Origin: Protonemura montana
Lineage: Eukaryota > Arthropoda > Insecta > Plecoptera > Nemouridae
Assembly (NCBI GenBank): GCA_947568835.1
Contig: OX387605.1
Location: 19,348,418-19,412,417 of the forward strand
Length of the DNA stretch: 64,000 nt
Reading direction: 5' to 3'
The notes under the pieces were generated by a model. The model did no database searches, had not been told where the DNA came from, and saw only the letters and a program-made list of their open reading frames with translations. The position numbers were made by a program, and so were the translations under genes. Position 1 is the stretch's first letter; each line of letters opens with the position of its first letter. Below, piece by piece: positions 1-13,450 of this stretch.

Positions 1-3000
1 TGGAAAATGGTGTAATTAAAGCAGGTGATAATTTTCATCCAGTGTGCTCGTCCTATCTGGACAGAAGTGATAAATGGGCGGACATGGGCCAGCAAACTAG
101 CGACCGGGCATTATTTGATAACGAAGGTCTAGCGCTGTGTTCAATGGATGGTTGAATCATGGATGGGACGACCCGCATTTCAAACGGTTGCCGAGAGCGA
201 AAACGGGGCGGAGTACAGGTAGCTGTATTACAGAGGGTGTAGCTAGAAATGGTCATGGATCCCAAATATTTCATGAATGGTGCGTTAGAACATCTCAAAG
301 ATGGCGTCCTAGGGGGCTCAGTGAGAGTCCTCTGGCATGGCCAATTATTTCAATCTGTTGAGAAAACAAGTCACAACTAATTGCTTTTTGCTATAATTAA
401 AATTACGAAAGCACTGTCAACATACAAATGTATATAATCGCAACAATTATATTTGCCTCATTTGCAATTAAAATTCTCTCGTGGATATTTTCAGAGTCCA
501 GCGTTTTTGTCCCACGAAAATGATAATTGCGAGCATTGTTTTCAAGTAGGCCTCGTGTGGGCTGTTCTGTTTATGGATGCCCGAGGCGTCGGTTCTAGGC
601 GCTAGGCCCATGCCCATCGATCCGACGTCGGCCCGTTATGAGCGGCTGGAAAAGCGACGACCGACGCCCTGCGACGCTGCCACGAGATGTACACAAAGAA
701 GCGACAATTACCACAAGACAGCAGGAGAAGAAAGGATTGCCCCCTTCCCCGCAAACACGTTCCGTTCAGTTTGCCTGATGTGGGAAATAATTAATTGCTC
801 CGACCAGCATTGGAATTATTCTTGCCACATCTGAAGATGGAAATGGAATTTTCGGCGACGTCGAGCGGGCTTTGGGGGTAGATGGGAAACGTAGGAGGGA
901 GTATACACTGTCCCAACAAATTACCGCGGGCTAATTAAATCCCATAAGCGCCACAGGAGAGGAAGATTGTTCGTTATACGCAAGTGCAGGAGGAAAATGG
1001 CTACTGAAAAATTAACAAGGCTCGCTGATTATACGGTGTTAGCGATAAGATTTGCGAACGTATACATTTTCGCAAGAGAGAGAGAGATTCTTGGGAATGG
1101 ACGCTAGAAGGAGAAGACTCAAAGTCTAAACTAGTGGAGGCGTAACAACAGGCTTGGATAAATATCATCATCTCTGCAAAAAATAAAATAAAAGCCAATT
1201 ACAGAGGATGATCAAATCTTGACTTTGGCGGCCGGCGACAAAAGCAAGAGTAGAGATGAAGAATGTTTACTTTAGACGATAATCAGAAAATATATCAACA
1301 TTCCAAAAACGAACTTTGTAAGATAAAGAATAGAGAACATCTTGTAGAAGCGAGCCTGTCATCTGATATCTTTCCACCACAAAGGACTTCTCATGGTTTG
1401 CTTACTCGAGCTCTTAGACTAGAAAATCACGCATAAAAATGAAAAAGTTGTGATCCCAAGCGATCCCATTTGCTACTAACTTTCAAATGAACTTATGCTG
1501 TAAGAGGAAATCCCACAAGATTAAGAAGACACATAAGCTCTAATTCAAGTTCCAATTCGAAACTCTTCAGCGTTTAATTCCCTGTCGGAGAAAGCAGAAA
1601 GGACAATTGCCAAACAACCACTTGCCTATGAAATCCTAGAAATCTTCCGTTATTGTGTGTCTAGAAGCCTGCAAGTTTCTTGTATAAAGTGAATAATGAC
1701 AAAGCGGCAACCAAAAGACAACTACATCTCTGATGTAGCTGAGAATGACAGCCTCCTCGGAAGCTTTGACAACTACAGCTGCCGGAATTATCCTGAGCGG
1801 CAAGGTATCAAACCATCAGAGTATCACTTTTAGCAGCACATCGTGACAAATATGCGCTGTGAAACCTTCCGCAACAAAGATTCATGGCATTTTCTCGTGA
1901 CACTCGCTAAAATAATATACGAACTAGAGGCAAGTGTAATAAAGGTGAGCATCAATCATTTGTGGAACATTTTCAATAGTCAACGGCTAAAGCGTTGCGA
2001 TTTGCAGATGTGATATACCGTGTGATATTCACGTGCGGAAGGATTTTTGCCAATTGTAAAGTAGAATGAGCAGTTTGTACTTGTCCTGATGGTACCTACC
2101 AAGGCATTAATCGTTTATTTCACAGGAGGTGGAATAGGCTGGTGGCATAACAGTGAATGCAAACATTCAACATTAAAAGTGACACTTCACAAAATTCAAC
2201 GAAATTCTTCAAATGATGCTCGTATGATTCGCACACTTTGATAAAGAGATCTATGTGAAAGATATGTAATTTTTTCTTCTAGTGGTTGACCCAGTTAAAG
2301 TCTACTAGAAAACAATCGCTAAGGGCTCCTGTATCTGTTTTTAATATCATCTCTATCAATAAAAACACAATTTTTACCATCAACACCAGGCTTCATAGAA
2401 ATGCATCCATTCGGTTCTTCCACGAGTTTTTGTGTTGTTATATTTCTGGTTTCATATTTTTCTCTTGAATTTCATTCCCTAGAAGATCCTCATGAAACGA
2501 GAACATTCAGCAATTTAAAAACAAAACCTCAACCCCTTGTTTTGTTATTGCTATATATTTCCGAACAAAAACCAGTTCGTTTTCCGTTCAAAGAAAAGAA
2601 AAACTAAACCGTACTAAAAAACTGAAACTTATTTTACTTTCAAGTTCCTACAACCTAACGAAAACCACAAACTCCATCCAGGAATCAGAATTTACCGATG
2701 TCACACTTTAGAGTCAAATAACTCACACATCTCAATTGCAAGAAGCTTCATGCTGTCGCCGTAATGACCCTTCATATCTGCCATACCTTTGACGTGTTTT
2801 CTTTAATGATCCTTCATGAGCTATACGACGACACAAAATGAGCTGACTGACATCCCTATCACAGATTGCTTCGGGGGTGCACAGAACTAATTAAGTCTCA
2901 TCTCTAGAGCTGCTAGGCGACGATATGCCGTGCAATCAGTCTCTCACAGCAAACTGTACCCCACACCAAACCTTTCCAACCTTTTACCTCATTATGGTTC

Positions 3001-4438
3001 CACCCTGGATCACTTGCGAACCTCATGTCTAAAATCCACTAGGGGCACATAGTATGCTTGAACGGGGAAGGTTCATCTACTCACTCGAATGTGTTCAGTG
3101 AAATGTGGGATGCGATTTAGTTTTGCGAGATTGATTTGCATGGACGATGGAGTTAGCCGTTCTAATGTTTCTGCGTGGATTTTGACAGAATAGAGTATAG
3201 ATGACAGAATAGATGATTGTTGTATGAGTCTTCCTGGTTGTACTTTATGGAAGTAGACCGTTTCGATAAGTTTGAACGACTAAGGGTTTCGGAAGAGTGT
3301 GGCGTCGTAAAGCCGAATCAGTTAATGGGGAAAATTTTTGGATAAGCATCCATATTATAGGTACTTAATGTTGCTATGCTTGGGGGCGAAACTTTACTAA
3401 AATGCTGACTTTTGGTTTGTCTCCATATTCTATATCTAGCTAGTTATTTAAGACATGACTCGAACCTTCAGTTCAAAACAGGTGACTGAGAAAACTTGAG
3501 TGCCTTGGATTCATTTCATAAAATGTTTCTAAAGCAAGTTTCTTTCTGTTTGTACAAAATTATGTAAAATTTGAGTAAACTTCTGAGAAGCAATTTCGTG
3601 CAATGTTTAATAATCCATATGTAAATTGCAAGCTCCTTGAAAACGGTGAGCTGCTTGTTTGTGCTTAATTGAATGGGTATATAAAATAGCAATGAAACAT
3701 CCCCCAGTTTCTGCCGACCAATGAAAAAATTCCAGGAGTTATATTGTTAATAATATTTCAGGACAATACGTTTCGCGAGGGTCTTATTCTTTTCATGACC
3801 ACGCAAAAGCAGTCGGAAAAACAAATTGCAAGGAAGGGAAAGTGAAACTGGCTGGTAAATAGTACCTCAATTACCTCGTAGCCATAGGCACGTGAAGGCA
3901 ACGCTGCAAGCGTGCACGCATAGACGCATTTAATTGCGAAAATAATTTCTTAAGAAAATCGCCCAAGTTTCATTCACTTTTTATTAACACGAAGAAAAAT
4001 TCCTGGAAAATTCCTTTTCAACACACAAAAGAAAAATACGAACATTCTTTCACAATACTTCCAGAAATAACAAGCTTTATCTAATATTCGTAACGCAAAC
4101 AGCACAACTACGGACCAAAGAAAAGCCATAACGTCTTAAAGCCACAGAAAACTTTCCTAGATGACCGATTTTCCATTTCTCATTCAAACCTGCACGTGAA
4201 CACTATTTCCACATTTGGCACATCAAAGCGCAAAGGGTGTAAAACATCAACATCATTAATGGACACGGTTAGTTAACGTCTTAACACGTCTTTGCAGTTC
4301 TCAGCCAATAGAGAGCCTTCAGCAGCCCTTCGAGGAAAGAAAACACCGAGCACTTAGTGACGGTAGCCACCAGTATCGAGTTTCTCGAAGCCACGGCAGG
4401 AAAAGCGCCTCGCGCAACGCACACCTTGAGATTAATTC
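1..4438. other. No supported gene
   Basis: Only short frames (85 codons or fewer) without domains occur. Visible are the CpG-dense patch at 577-690 and an AG-rich tract near 1075-1087. Nothing else is recognisable. Confidence 0.6.
577..690. other. CpG-dense patch with GACGTCGG and CGACGCC words
   Basis: GC-rich sequence with CCGACGTCGGCCC, GCGACGACCGACGCCC and GCGACGCTGCC. The short frame through it lacks recognisable domains. It is best read as non-coding. Confidence 0.5.
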
Positions 4439-4469
4439 GACGCATTTCCACGCATTTCCACGCATTCCC
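4439..4469 (+). repeat. 10-bp tandem repeat, three units
   Basis: Three units of CGCATTTCCA (the last slightly changed, CGCATTCCCA) lie in tandem. Confidence 0.85.
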
Positions 4470-4771
4470 ATGTGCGTGGTGCGGTTCGAGCTTGGCACGG
4501 GCAGGGCGAGAGCTTGCAATTAAAGCAGATAGCAACATGACTGAATAGCAAATGGCGCGCCCCTGTCGAGGGGACCGAAGGCACATTTGAAATGGATCAG
4601 TTAAATATCTATGAGGAGGGGGAGATATTTCCCGAGGTAGAAAGAAAAGAAACGAAACGAAGAAAGAAAGTATGAGAAAGTCTCAGAAGCTACGAAAACC
4701 GATGTTAACATAAGATCTAGAGACGTCTCGCATTTCCGTTGGAATGTACACAGGTTTTTTACCTTTTTACC

Positions 4772-4785
4772 TTTTTTTTTTTTTT
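4772..4785 (+). repeat. Poly(T) tract
   Basis: Fourteen T preceded by two TACCTTTTT-like units. Read on the minus strand it is an A-rich tract. No retroposed body is recognisable beside it. Confidence 0.7.
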
Positions 4786-5886
4786 ATTTATACACAAGCT
4801 AGCTTCTACAACGAATAGCATTTTCTAAAATTCAACATTACACCTCGAAAAAAGGTTTTATTGCGACGGTATTATGCTTAGCGAATAGCAATACATAAAT
4901 CAAAATGAGAAATTGGGACGGAGCGCAGGAAAAGCAACGACCCGGCGACGTTCGATCGATAAGATTGCTCGCAGAGGCGAACGTGGTCTATGCAACCGTG
5001 ACCGTTATTCAGCACGGGCACACCAAGCAGTATATCTAACGTATATTATTGTTTTTGTTAATGAATCGCTGAGTTGAGATAGCCGTTTATTAACACGGTG
5101 ATTACCAAGGTGTCCTGCTAACGAAGACGCATCACTCCACTTCCGTTCATTTCTGGTATCGTGGAGGCACAAACTTCGGTAGATAGAACTTATGGATTCG
5201 AATGAAAACAATACAAATATAATAAAACGTTGTCTGTGTGCTTCTATATTTAGAAGTGTGGGTACGCGGTACTTCTCGTGGTATTTCTAGCAAATCGTAA
5301 TGCTCCTATTATCAGGTGTCTCACCCTCTACAAAGGCGAAAGTCAACACAACCACAAAACCATTAGCAAGAGTGGTTGACCTTTTTACCACCCCGTGCCC
5401 ACTACGCATCTACCTACACACTATCCTTAGAGTAAAATGAAACGGAGGTTGTTTCGCATTGTATCTCGGATCGTGAAGCAAGTCAGGTTTAATAAGATGG
5501 TCCATCAGTATCAACGTGAAAGTCGTTATTCTGGAAGAGGCAGAGATTTGGTGGAAGTCGAGATGGTCTGCAGCCCGTGGATCGCAGAGTGATAGACGGT
5601 TAACCCAGTTTTGGTACCTCGGTGTCACGATAAGGGCGACAGCCACCGAGCACAGTGTTAAGCAGTCACGCGACCAAGATGGAAGATGAGATAACAGAAG
5701 GGAAGAGGTGATCACTTTAAGAGCTTTCGAGAAAAAAGTCTTTGTCTTTTGTTATCTAAAAGGAAAATAAGGGACATTTTCAGATTGGGAAACGGTTTTA
5801 CTATATAGTTTTGTTTGAAGTCTTTTGTAATATGACCGCAACTTTTAAAGTGTTTTATGTCACTGTAGCCACTCGCAAGACTAAAG

Positions 5887-5980
5887 GTTATAAAAATAAT
5901 ATTTAAAATAATATAGTAATTTAATATTAAATTAAATAATATTTAAATAATAATAATAATGATATTTTTAATTTTTTAAG
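5887..5980. repeat. A+T low-complexity tract (AATA/TTTAA-rich)
   Basis: An almost pure A/T stretch rich in AATAAT and ATTTAA, without unit structure long enough to call a satellite. Confidence 0.8.
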
Positions 5981-6726
5981 ATGTTTTGTTTTTAAATGGA
6001 AGTAATAAATAGGTCAACTACATTGCTGTTGATATCAATCAATTTTTCAGGATAATGGAAAAGTTTTATTAATGTCAGCACAGCACGTCAGGCGAGAAGC
6101 CTAATGGAAGAAAACTGTCTGATGAAGAATATGAACCATTTCATGCGCACAGAACGATAACGATAAAGAAAATACGATTCACTAGAAGACGTGTGCACAC
6201 TGTTCTATATTGATCGTTAGGAACTGTGGCGTCAAAAAGTTACACGGTTGGGAGAACAGCGAGAAGAAAACAGGAGGAAACCGCGAGATGAACGTATCAT
6301 GTGAAAGACCAGAAAAACATTTTTTTTTGTTACTAGACGAAATTAAAGAAGTGACGTAACTAACGGATGATTTTAATCGTATAAAATGATGGAAAATTTG
6401 AGTTAAAAATGCTTTAAGTTTGACTTAAGCTGGTCATTACTTTAAATTGTGTGTGCGGAAATGGCACCTTTTCATACAAACACCATTTATATACAAAATG
6501 ACTTGACTTTATGATTTATCCACGGCAATTATCAAACGTGTGGCTTTGGCCATGTGCAGTTATTTGTGGTTTTAGAGCATAGATCATACTTTTTACCGTG
6601 CTGATAGCTAAGAACTGAACAATAAAATCATAGCCATCAACGACCCAGAACATTAATTGAGAGTTATTGCGTAAATTACGACCGCAGAGTTTAATGCGCA
6701 ATATACGTCAGTGAACTGAATTCATT

Positions 6727-6737
6727 GTGGAGGCGCC
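6727..6737 (-). repeat. GGCACCTCCAC-family site (one mismatch)
   Basis: GTGGAGGCGCC on the plus strand differs from the family word at one position (T to C). No CCCGCAG box is seen close by. Confidence 0.4.
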
Positions 6738-8514
6738 GCATTTTCTTGCCAGCAACCAACCGCAGATGAAGGATGATAAGATTTTCTTGTAGAACTTTGG
6801 AACAAACAGATGCCAAGGGAATGTCACGCATAAGCTGCTTGCGTAAGTACGAATTTTCATATTGATTTTGATTTAAGACCCTCTACCCCGGCCATATATT
6901 TCAAATTCGTTGGTTCCACCTAACAAGAATCTAATAAATCACAGTCGACAGTCGTTCCAAAAGTTATTTTCTGGCCACTGATAAAATGCGACATTGGTTT
7001 TTGTGTCGTAATTTAATTTTTTTACTGACATTTATTTGAGAGTTATTCGTAGGCAAAAAAAAAATCTGTTTATAAATTCTAAGTAATCGTGTCATTCGTA
7101 ATAACTTTTTGTTGGTTGATTTCAGCAGCACATTTCGAGAATCAGGGCTAATTTGGCCTCGACCTCACCGCAGGTTCATTCGAAATTGTAGGTACTCAAC
7201 TAAAACCCTAATGCGTCAAAAGCCAAAACTTGTCAAAATCTTGAACAAATTATAAGTCCCTGTAATTTCTTCAAGTGAGCTTAATTGAGCTTATATTTCG
7301 ATAAACATCTCCAAAATCGCAAACTCAACAGCTATTCACGGAACTGAGCTCGGATACCGTGCCTCCCAATACGGGAAGTAATCTTTTCTAAGCTCAATCA
7401 AGCTGTCGAACAAACCCCGTAGTGGCTTGACAATCTGAATATACCACCATTCCAAACTTGGGATGAGTGGACAGCGTTAATCAATTCTACCAGCAGACTA
7501 TTTTCCCTCCACCAAACTGCGATGCGAAATAATGCTCGATATATAGTGAAATACAACAAAGCAATCAGTCAGACGTACGTTTTTCATTTTCACTCTGCAC
7601 GTATAGATAGCGCCGCGTGGATGAAAATCAAAATGAAAAGCCGTGTGTGCTGCTAGAAAAGTAGGGCAACTAAACAAAGTGTTGGATTTTCTATTGCTGG
7701 TTTTGATTGTTCAGGAACGCTTTTACATACCTAGCTCTGCGGCGATGTACCACGAGGTGGACAAAAGTGATTAATTGTGAAAAGGATTGCAGCTTCGTTG
7801 TCGCCACGTGAAATTACAATTACATTTCCTATATTTAGACGCAAAAAATAAACGGTGACAAAAAGAAGATTTCTGTTGACTGTAATAAGGGTTTACGTAG
7901 ATACATCGCTGTTATTGACTTTAAAATAGAAATCTAATTAAAGTACTAAGTATAAAGTTGTGACTGTATAATATTCGAGCCGCCAATTTAAAAGCCATGT
8001 GTATGAATTTGGTTGCAGAAGCTTTTATGACAAAATTGTTCTCATGATTTTCATGAAATCACGCAGCGACCACTGTAACAGCCAACTCATCACAAAAAAT
8101 GTATGTAAATCTAAACCAAATATTACTGACACTATATATAATATCGCGGAAAAAACACTTCAATCATTCCTGGTCGTCAATCGCCTTTTACAAGCATATT
8201 GGATAACTGAAAATAAGCATGCATGTCGGTCGTACATAATAATATGCATTGCAGGCACATGAAAGAAACGTGCATACAGCCAAAGAGTGCAATGGCATCT
8301 ACACAAGAGCGATATCGACGCAATTTTACGGCCACTGCCTTCTGTCGAACTCCAATAACAGCGCTAGCAAAAAAAAAGAGTCCATAAAGGTTAGCATATT
8401 CATACGATATCGCGTAGCCATTTTACATACAATAATTGCAATTTTCCACAGGTTAACGTGATTTTTCATTCCGTTTTGATCCTGGAAAACGCGAGTCAGA
8501 TTTCACAGAACTCC

Positions 8515-8840
8515 ATTATTGACCGTTACAAGCGAGCAGAGACGCTGATCGAAAACAGTGACGCCGCGACGCCGGGCGTCCTTTATTAGCCCGAAACTAC
8601 ACGGAGAATTAACTCGACGTCGGGAACAACGAGAACGCTAACGAGTATTTTAACACACGGTAATTACAAAACTGTAAGCGTCAGCGAGCTCGCGACGCTT
8701 TTTAGGACGGCGTCGGCGTCAAGGAAGTAGGCTGGGACACAGCGTCGCGACGCCGCTCTCTACACTTCGCTAACTGTGCGATCGTGACGCGATAACAATC
8801 AAAGAGAGACGACTGTGCGGCGGCGGTCGCTTCTTTGGGG
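8515..8840. other. CpG-dense, CGACGCC/GCGTCG-rich island
   Basis: The stretch stands out from A+T-rich flanks. It has GACGCCGCGACGCCGGGCGTC at about 8560-8580, GGACGGCGTCGGCGTC near 8704 and GCGTCGCGACGCCGC near 8742-8756. No open frame of 60 codons or more runs through it. It could be a promoter-type or enhancer element or a decayed repeat. The same words recur in other CpG-dense patches of the window. Confidence 0.6.
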
Positions 8841-9177
8841 GTGCGAGATGTAAGTTACTTGCAGATGTACTCTCCCGATGACATGGCGAGAGGGGGTGGT
8901 TACATCTTTGTTCGAACCAGGCGGGAAGCTTTAAGAGAAAGTAATTTATTTTAGGTGCACGTGATATAATCAGACAGGATAACGAGATGTAGACATTTTA
9001 TCGTGTTAGTTGGTTTTAAATTGGGTTGCAATACTAAATGCAATTTTATGAGGCGGTGCGAAATTTCGTTTTAAAAAAGTTTATTAGATTAAGACTTCCA
9101 ATATCCGTGTTTAAATCAAAGAAAGATTGTGTTTCCGATTTTTTTTTTTACTGCTAAGGGCGACACGGTATATGGGT

Positions 9178-9203
9178 TCACGCGGGTGCACGCACACCTA
9201 CTC
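9178..9203 (-). repeat. Short relic of the TGCGTACACCCGCGTG repeat
   Basis: The reverse complement contains GTGCGTGCACCCGCGTGAAC, close to TGCGTACACCCGCGTGCATT from 36746-36870. Only about 20 bp match, so family membership is tentative. Confidence 0.3.
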
Positions 9204-10909
9204 CGCGTTCCAGAGCTCTTCAAAGGGCGAGTTATGTAATGTTGGCAGTAGATTCTGTGACGGCAAAAATGCATGATTCCGGTCCTGACACATAGATTTC
9301 ATTGAAAACCGATCTGCTGTTTGCAAGAATTATAATAATGATGACGTGACTTGTTTTAATTAAAAAGCACTACGCTGGCGCAGACTGTGCTTTTGATGTT
9401 AGACTATATAAATCAATGAGACACTTCGTTAAAATTTTTTCGAAAAAAAGAAAAAACACCCTTATAAAGGAAATAATTGAATGCGAGGGTGATTTCGAGT
9501 GTGAATTGAAACTGGACTGAGCGTTAATTAACATGTGATGTTTGTATCGCAAATTTATACCTACGAGAATGCAATTTTAAAGTTTATAAACGCTTAGATG
9601 TTTTTTTAGTTGTTGCAGAAAACTGCTTCTGGCTGTTTTGACGAAAATAAAAAAAGTAGTCGAACCTTGAACCGTCATGTGAGCCCACCTCGCTGGATCG
9701 CAATGCAATTTGTTATTCCTATACACGCAAAGTGAAAGTAGACGCTATTTTTCCCTATTTTTTTTTTAACGTAAAATGGAATTTAAAATTGATAGCCATG
9801 TTGTGTAAGAAGATTGTTTCCACGCCTGTTTGCGAAACCGTCAAAGCTGTAGAGCAAACGAGATTGACTACCATTCGATCGGTCCGCGAAACGCCGTGAT
9901 AAACATTGAATCGAAAAGCCAAATGAGAAAACCCTGATACTCTTTCAAAAGTAAAAGAAGAAATAAATCAATAGAAATCGCTTCCTGGAACGGAATAAAG
10001 CCAGCTAATTTATCTTATTCATTCCTAAACAATGCGCATCTAATGCTTTATTCCCCCATAGCATTGATTCTAAATCTACATTGAACGCGACGGCTTTATT
10101 CATGGATTTATGGGCAATCTTTGTGAACATTTTAAGGATGATCGCTTCTTATAGTTAGTGCACTGGATTAATTGAATTATAATAAGCACTAAATTGTAAC
10201 AATCCATTAGAAAAGTGGACGATTGTGATTGTAATAATAATCTTACCATTTATTTATTCATTGCGTGAATCACTTCAATCAGTAGTTTTATTAAATTGAG
10301 TTCTATCGCCCCCTAACAATCCCTTGCAGTTAAGAGATTTCAGTAAATCTAATCGATCAATTTGGGAGAACTCAGTGGAAATGAGAAATCGTAACTAATG
10401 TTGTGTGAAATGTTCAGTGCGGCTATTTATTGGGTTTATTATTCAGCCATTAAAAACTAGAAGCAATCATGATGGCATGCACACTGACCGTGACATCGAT
10501 TTCCTTATCATGACATCGATGACATTGACATCATAGAATCATTACGAGTAAGATTATCTATGTAACAATATGTAAATGGTGTTATTAACTCCCGAAACTA
10601 AATTGATATCGCTCATTAATGCTTTAGTTATAAAATGAGAGAAAACTTGAAAAATCTCTGACCGAAAATTATGAAATTTGGCTCTTTCCAAATAGGTGCG
10701 TAAAAAGATAGCATTTAAGAATGACATAGAGACAATTTTCGGCCTAGTAACGGAAAATGCTAAAAAAAAATGCGAATTTTCAATTTAACAATTGCTGATT
10801 TTCCAAAGAAATCTACACAAAAATAACGTTTCGATCCGACATTTTGTTCAAAAACCACAACAAGCTAACAATGACAACGTGTTTAGTTTTGGATGCTATT
10901 TTCATGTCG

Positions 10910-10920
10910 ATGGAGGTGCC
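10910..10920 (-). repeat. GGCACCTCCAC-family site (one mismatch)
   Basis: ATGGAGGTGCC differs from the word only at its first base. The site lies in unremarkable A+T-rich DNA about 800 bp before the three-copy array. Confidence 0.4.
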
Positions 10921-11714
10921 GTGCGCGAACTGTTTGTCAACTGTAGACGATGACGATTGTAAAAAATATTGATTTTTTTAAAACTACTGTTTTGACGCCC
11001 TATTTTGACAACAGAGCGTCTCTCTATTCCCTTTCCACTGAAATAAAATCGGAACCTAAGAATCGTAGGACCAATGTCCACTGTACCGAAAAGTTCAGCA
11101 GACGAAATCAGGTTCACGTCACACAAAACCAGTCAGGGAACCTCAAAAGCCGCTGAAAATCTATCCGATCTATAGATCCCCGCTTGAACCCAATACAGAA
11201 GACCCCGTGTCTATATACCTTTCCTGCAAAAATAAATGTGCCATATAGGCCGACGTCGACCGTCTCTGAGGTAGATGCTCGTTAAAACCGGGGATCCACG
11301 TCGCTCGTCGACTCTTTGATGGGTGAAAGATTCGAGCTGGTAATTGATACCTCTCTCTTTGAAAAGTTCGCTAGTCTGGTGCGCGATTTATCAACGGCCC
11401 GGCGCGACTTCCGCGCGAAACTTACTTCATCCGTTTCTCGAGATCGTGAGCCGGGCGAAAGAGAGGTGTTAAAATTGAAATTGCGATTTCTCATTCAAAA
11501 AATAACGATGATGCCATCATCTGGTCCATTATTCATGCTCGGAAGAAAATTAGAATTTCAGATCGATTTGGTGTAAGAATTTTCTGTGCAGGTTTTCTGT
11601 TGCGAGTGAAATACATAGTTGTGCGGATTAATTTTTCCGGTTCGTTTACAATTGGAAATCGCCGGAAAACTTATGTCATAAAACAAGTTTTATTCAAAAA
11701 GAGATTAAATAAAA

Positions 11715-12115
11715 ACTTGCCTCTGAACGCAACCCGCAGAACTAAACCTGGCACCTCCACTTTAAAAACGACTTGAATGAAATACAGTGGAAGACGAGAA
11801 GTGCACAAGAGTAGACAATTTCATCCTTTTTATTTACTGCATCAAGTATTAAAAATATATGTGTATCTGAGTGAAACTTAACGAAGTTACGCCTGAATGC
11901 AGCCCGCAGTACTCATACACCTCCTCATAAAGATTGAAGGTATAAAATTTCGACTGTTGTTTTTTCACGAGCGTTGCACTAGAAGAGTATTTACTGTGCA
12001 CTATGCAATCGCATAAAACAATGATTTTGCCCACATGTCATGGTGAGACTTAAACTTTACTAAGTAACTCCTAAAAGCAACCCGCAGAGCAAAGTATGGC
12101 ACTTCCACACTGAAA
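11715..12115 (+). repeat. Three diverged module copies spaced about 170-178 bp
   Basis: Three copies share the order [CTCCTGAA-like]-[GCARCCCGCAG]-[about 10 nt]-[GGCACCTCCAC-like]. AACCCGCAGA is at 11731-11740 and 12079-12088, with AGCCCGCAGT at 11901-11910. The second box is exact at 11750-11760, degenerate near 11916-11926 and has one mismatch at 12098-12108. Copies two and three also share upstream sequence (ACTTAACGAAGTTACGCC versus ACTTTACTAAGTAACTCC). Sequence between the modules is not obviously conserved. This looks like an old tandem repeat of nucleosome-like period or a phased array of binding sites. Confidence 0.7.
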
Positions 12116-13126
12116 ATTTTATTTCCTAGACAATAAAATATACTAAATCATTAATTATACGTAACAACTTGTTTCCTTAAGCCAATCCAAGCACTTTCAA
12201 ATAAACAAACACAACTGGGAAGTCGAAACCGTTCTCGGTTTTCCTCCACTACAGCTCTCGAGCGTAATTGCTTTATTTTTCACTGGATGGTGGTGTGGTG
12301 GTACGCCATTGTGCACCTAACTTATTCATGATACGCGACACAGTTCGCTCGCTCGACTCTAGACGACGCGGCTAATTAATTAATTCGGCTTTTTCGTTCA
12401 AAATGAAGTGCAGTTCGGGTGCACTACCATGTTGCACCACGTGCATCGAACGACGGCCGCCAGTAAAGTTTCTCGATTGTGCAGGACGAGGACCACGATG
12501 AACATTGACTCAAGCGTCGGGTGGGAGCTACATTTCATTGTTTAATTAACTGTCTTTAAATCATAAAGGTCTGTGTGATTAAAATTGCTCAAAAAGTAGC
12601 TGGAGGCTTAAACATTATCTTTAGATTTCTATGTCATATTAGACTATTTTGCAAACAAGTGGATGTGTTGGAAAAAAATATACATGGACATTACACAAAA
12701 ATGCAACCGAAATTTGTTTTTTTTCATAAAAAAAACTTTCAAAACTCATGTTCTAACACGATGTTTGACTTTAAAGGTGGTCTCAAGCTGTACAAACGAT
12801 AAGAGAACGCCATTCTGGCAACAACGCAATGTAATGTATACGTGTCATGCCCTAATAATTCACTCAATTAATTTCTAAAAAGCAATCACGATAATGTTAT
12901 GAAATAACCGCGAACAAAATTGGCATCCAACCGAGCAGATTGATTGCACGACGAATGCGGCACGATTGGGAGACGAATAAAATAAAGTGGGAAATCAAAT
13001 TTCCCACCAGCCCGCACGGGAGGGAGCGAGCTGGCGGAGACGGCGATAGAGAAAAGCGACGCCAAATTATTTTCGGAACCCATTTAATGTTGGCTGGTAT
13101 TTGGGCGGGGTTGGGGTTAGAGGGGA

Positions 13127-13139
13127 GGGGGGGGGGGGG
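13127..13139 (+). repeat. G13 run in a G-rich stretch
   Basis: A 13-base G-run follows further G4-G5 runs from 13105. It is one of four long G/C homopolymers in the window. Confidence 0.9.
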
Positions 13140-13281
13140 AGCACAAGGCCAGAGTTCAATTCGATAATCTTTCTCAAACGAGGTTAAGATTTGCAAATTT
13201 TGGATGCTATTCAGAATTTTCAGGTCACTTTGTCTTGTTACTCGTGTCCGTATAGACAATCAAGGTATTCGGTTATCGAAG

Positions 13282-13450
13282 TTAGAAGCGAAAAGAGTTT
13301 TTTAAGATCTTATCCATAGATTCTGCACCATCTTCGCAGTCAAGACATCGACGGCAACAAGGCACCGAAGAGTTAAGCGACACCCCGCTGCACTTGAAGG
13401 CGCCGATCTGTCTGCGATAGAGGCAAACGCTGCGCAAGTCGCGTTGCCCA
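13282..13450 (-). other. Possible terminal exon, Cys-rich C-terminus
   Basis: On the minus strand a GC-rich frame encodes C-x9-C-x9-C-x10-CC-x2-C-x2-C and stops 22 residues after the last Cys. A stop precedes it at about 13482-13484, so it could only be used through a 3' splice site after that, such as GAACAG before CGAACATTGC near 13463. A better pyrimidine-rich acceptor (TTTCGTTTTTCAG, near 13515) lies upstream but opens a different frame. The CC-x2-C ending recalls small disulfide domains such as PLAC, but spacing is longer than usual for that family. No upstream exon was found. Confidence 0.2.

Larger units (their letters stand above)
4786..8514. other. No supported gene
   Basis: A+T-rich DNA with a low-complexity tract (5887-5980) and one mismatched module site (6727). 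Short frames such as 5410-5715 (minus, 101 codons) lack domains. Confidence 0.6.
8841..11714. other. No supported gene
   Basis: It holds a short repeat relic (9178-9203), two TGACATCGAT words 20 bp apart (10491-10520) and one module site (10910). The frames at 10902-11156 and 11282-11576 overlap on opposite strands and look like chance. Confidence 0.6.

Noticed and set aside
11268..11276. let-7-like CTGAGGTAG
   Set aside because: Only the seed-like start matches. The following bases differ and no precursor hairpin is visible. The same holds for CTGAGGTAG near 23380.
13282..13450. PLAC domain at the end of an ADAMTS-like gene
   Set aside because: The CC-x2-C ending fits, but the spacing between the earlier cysteines is longer than usual for PLAC and no upstream exon is visible. 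Kept only as an unnamed candidate.
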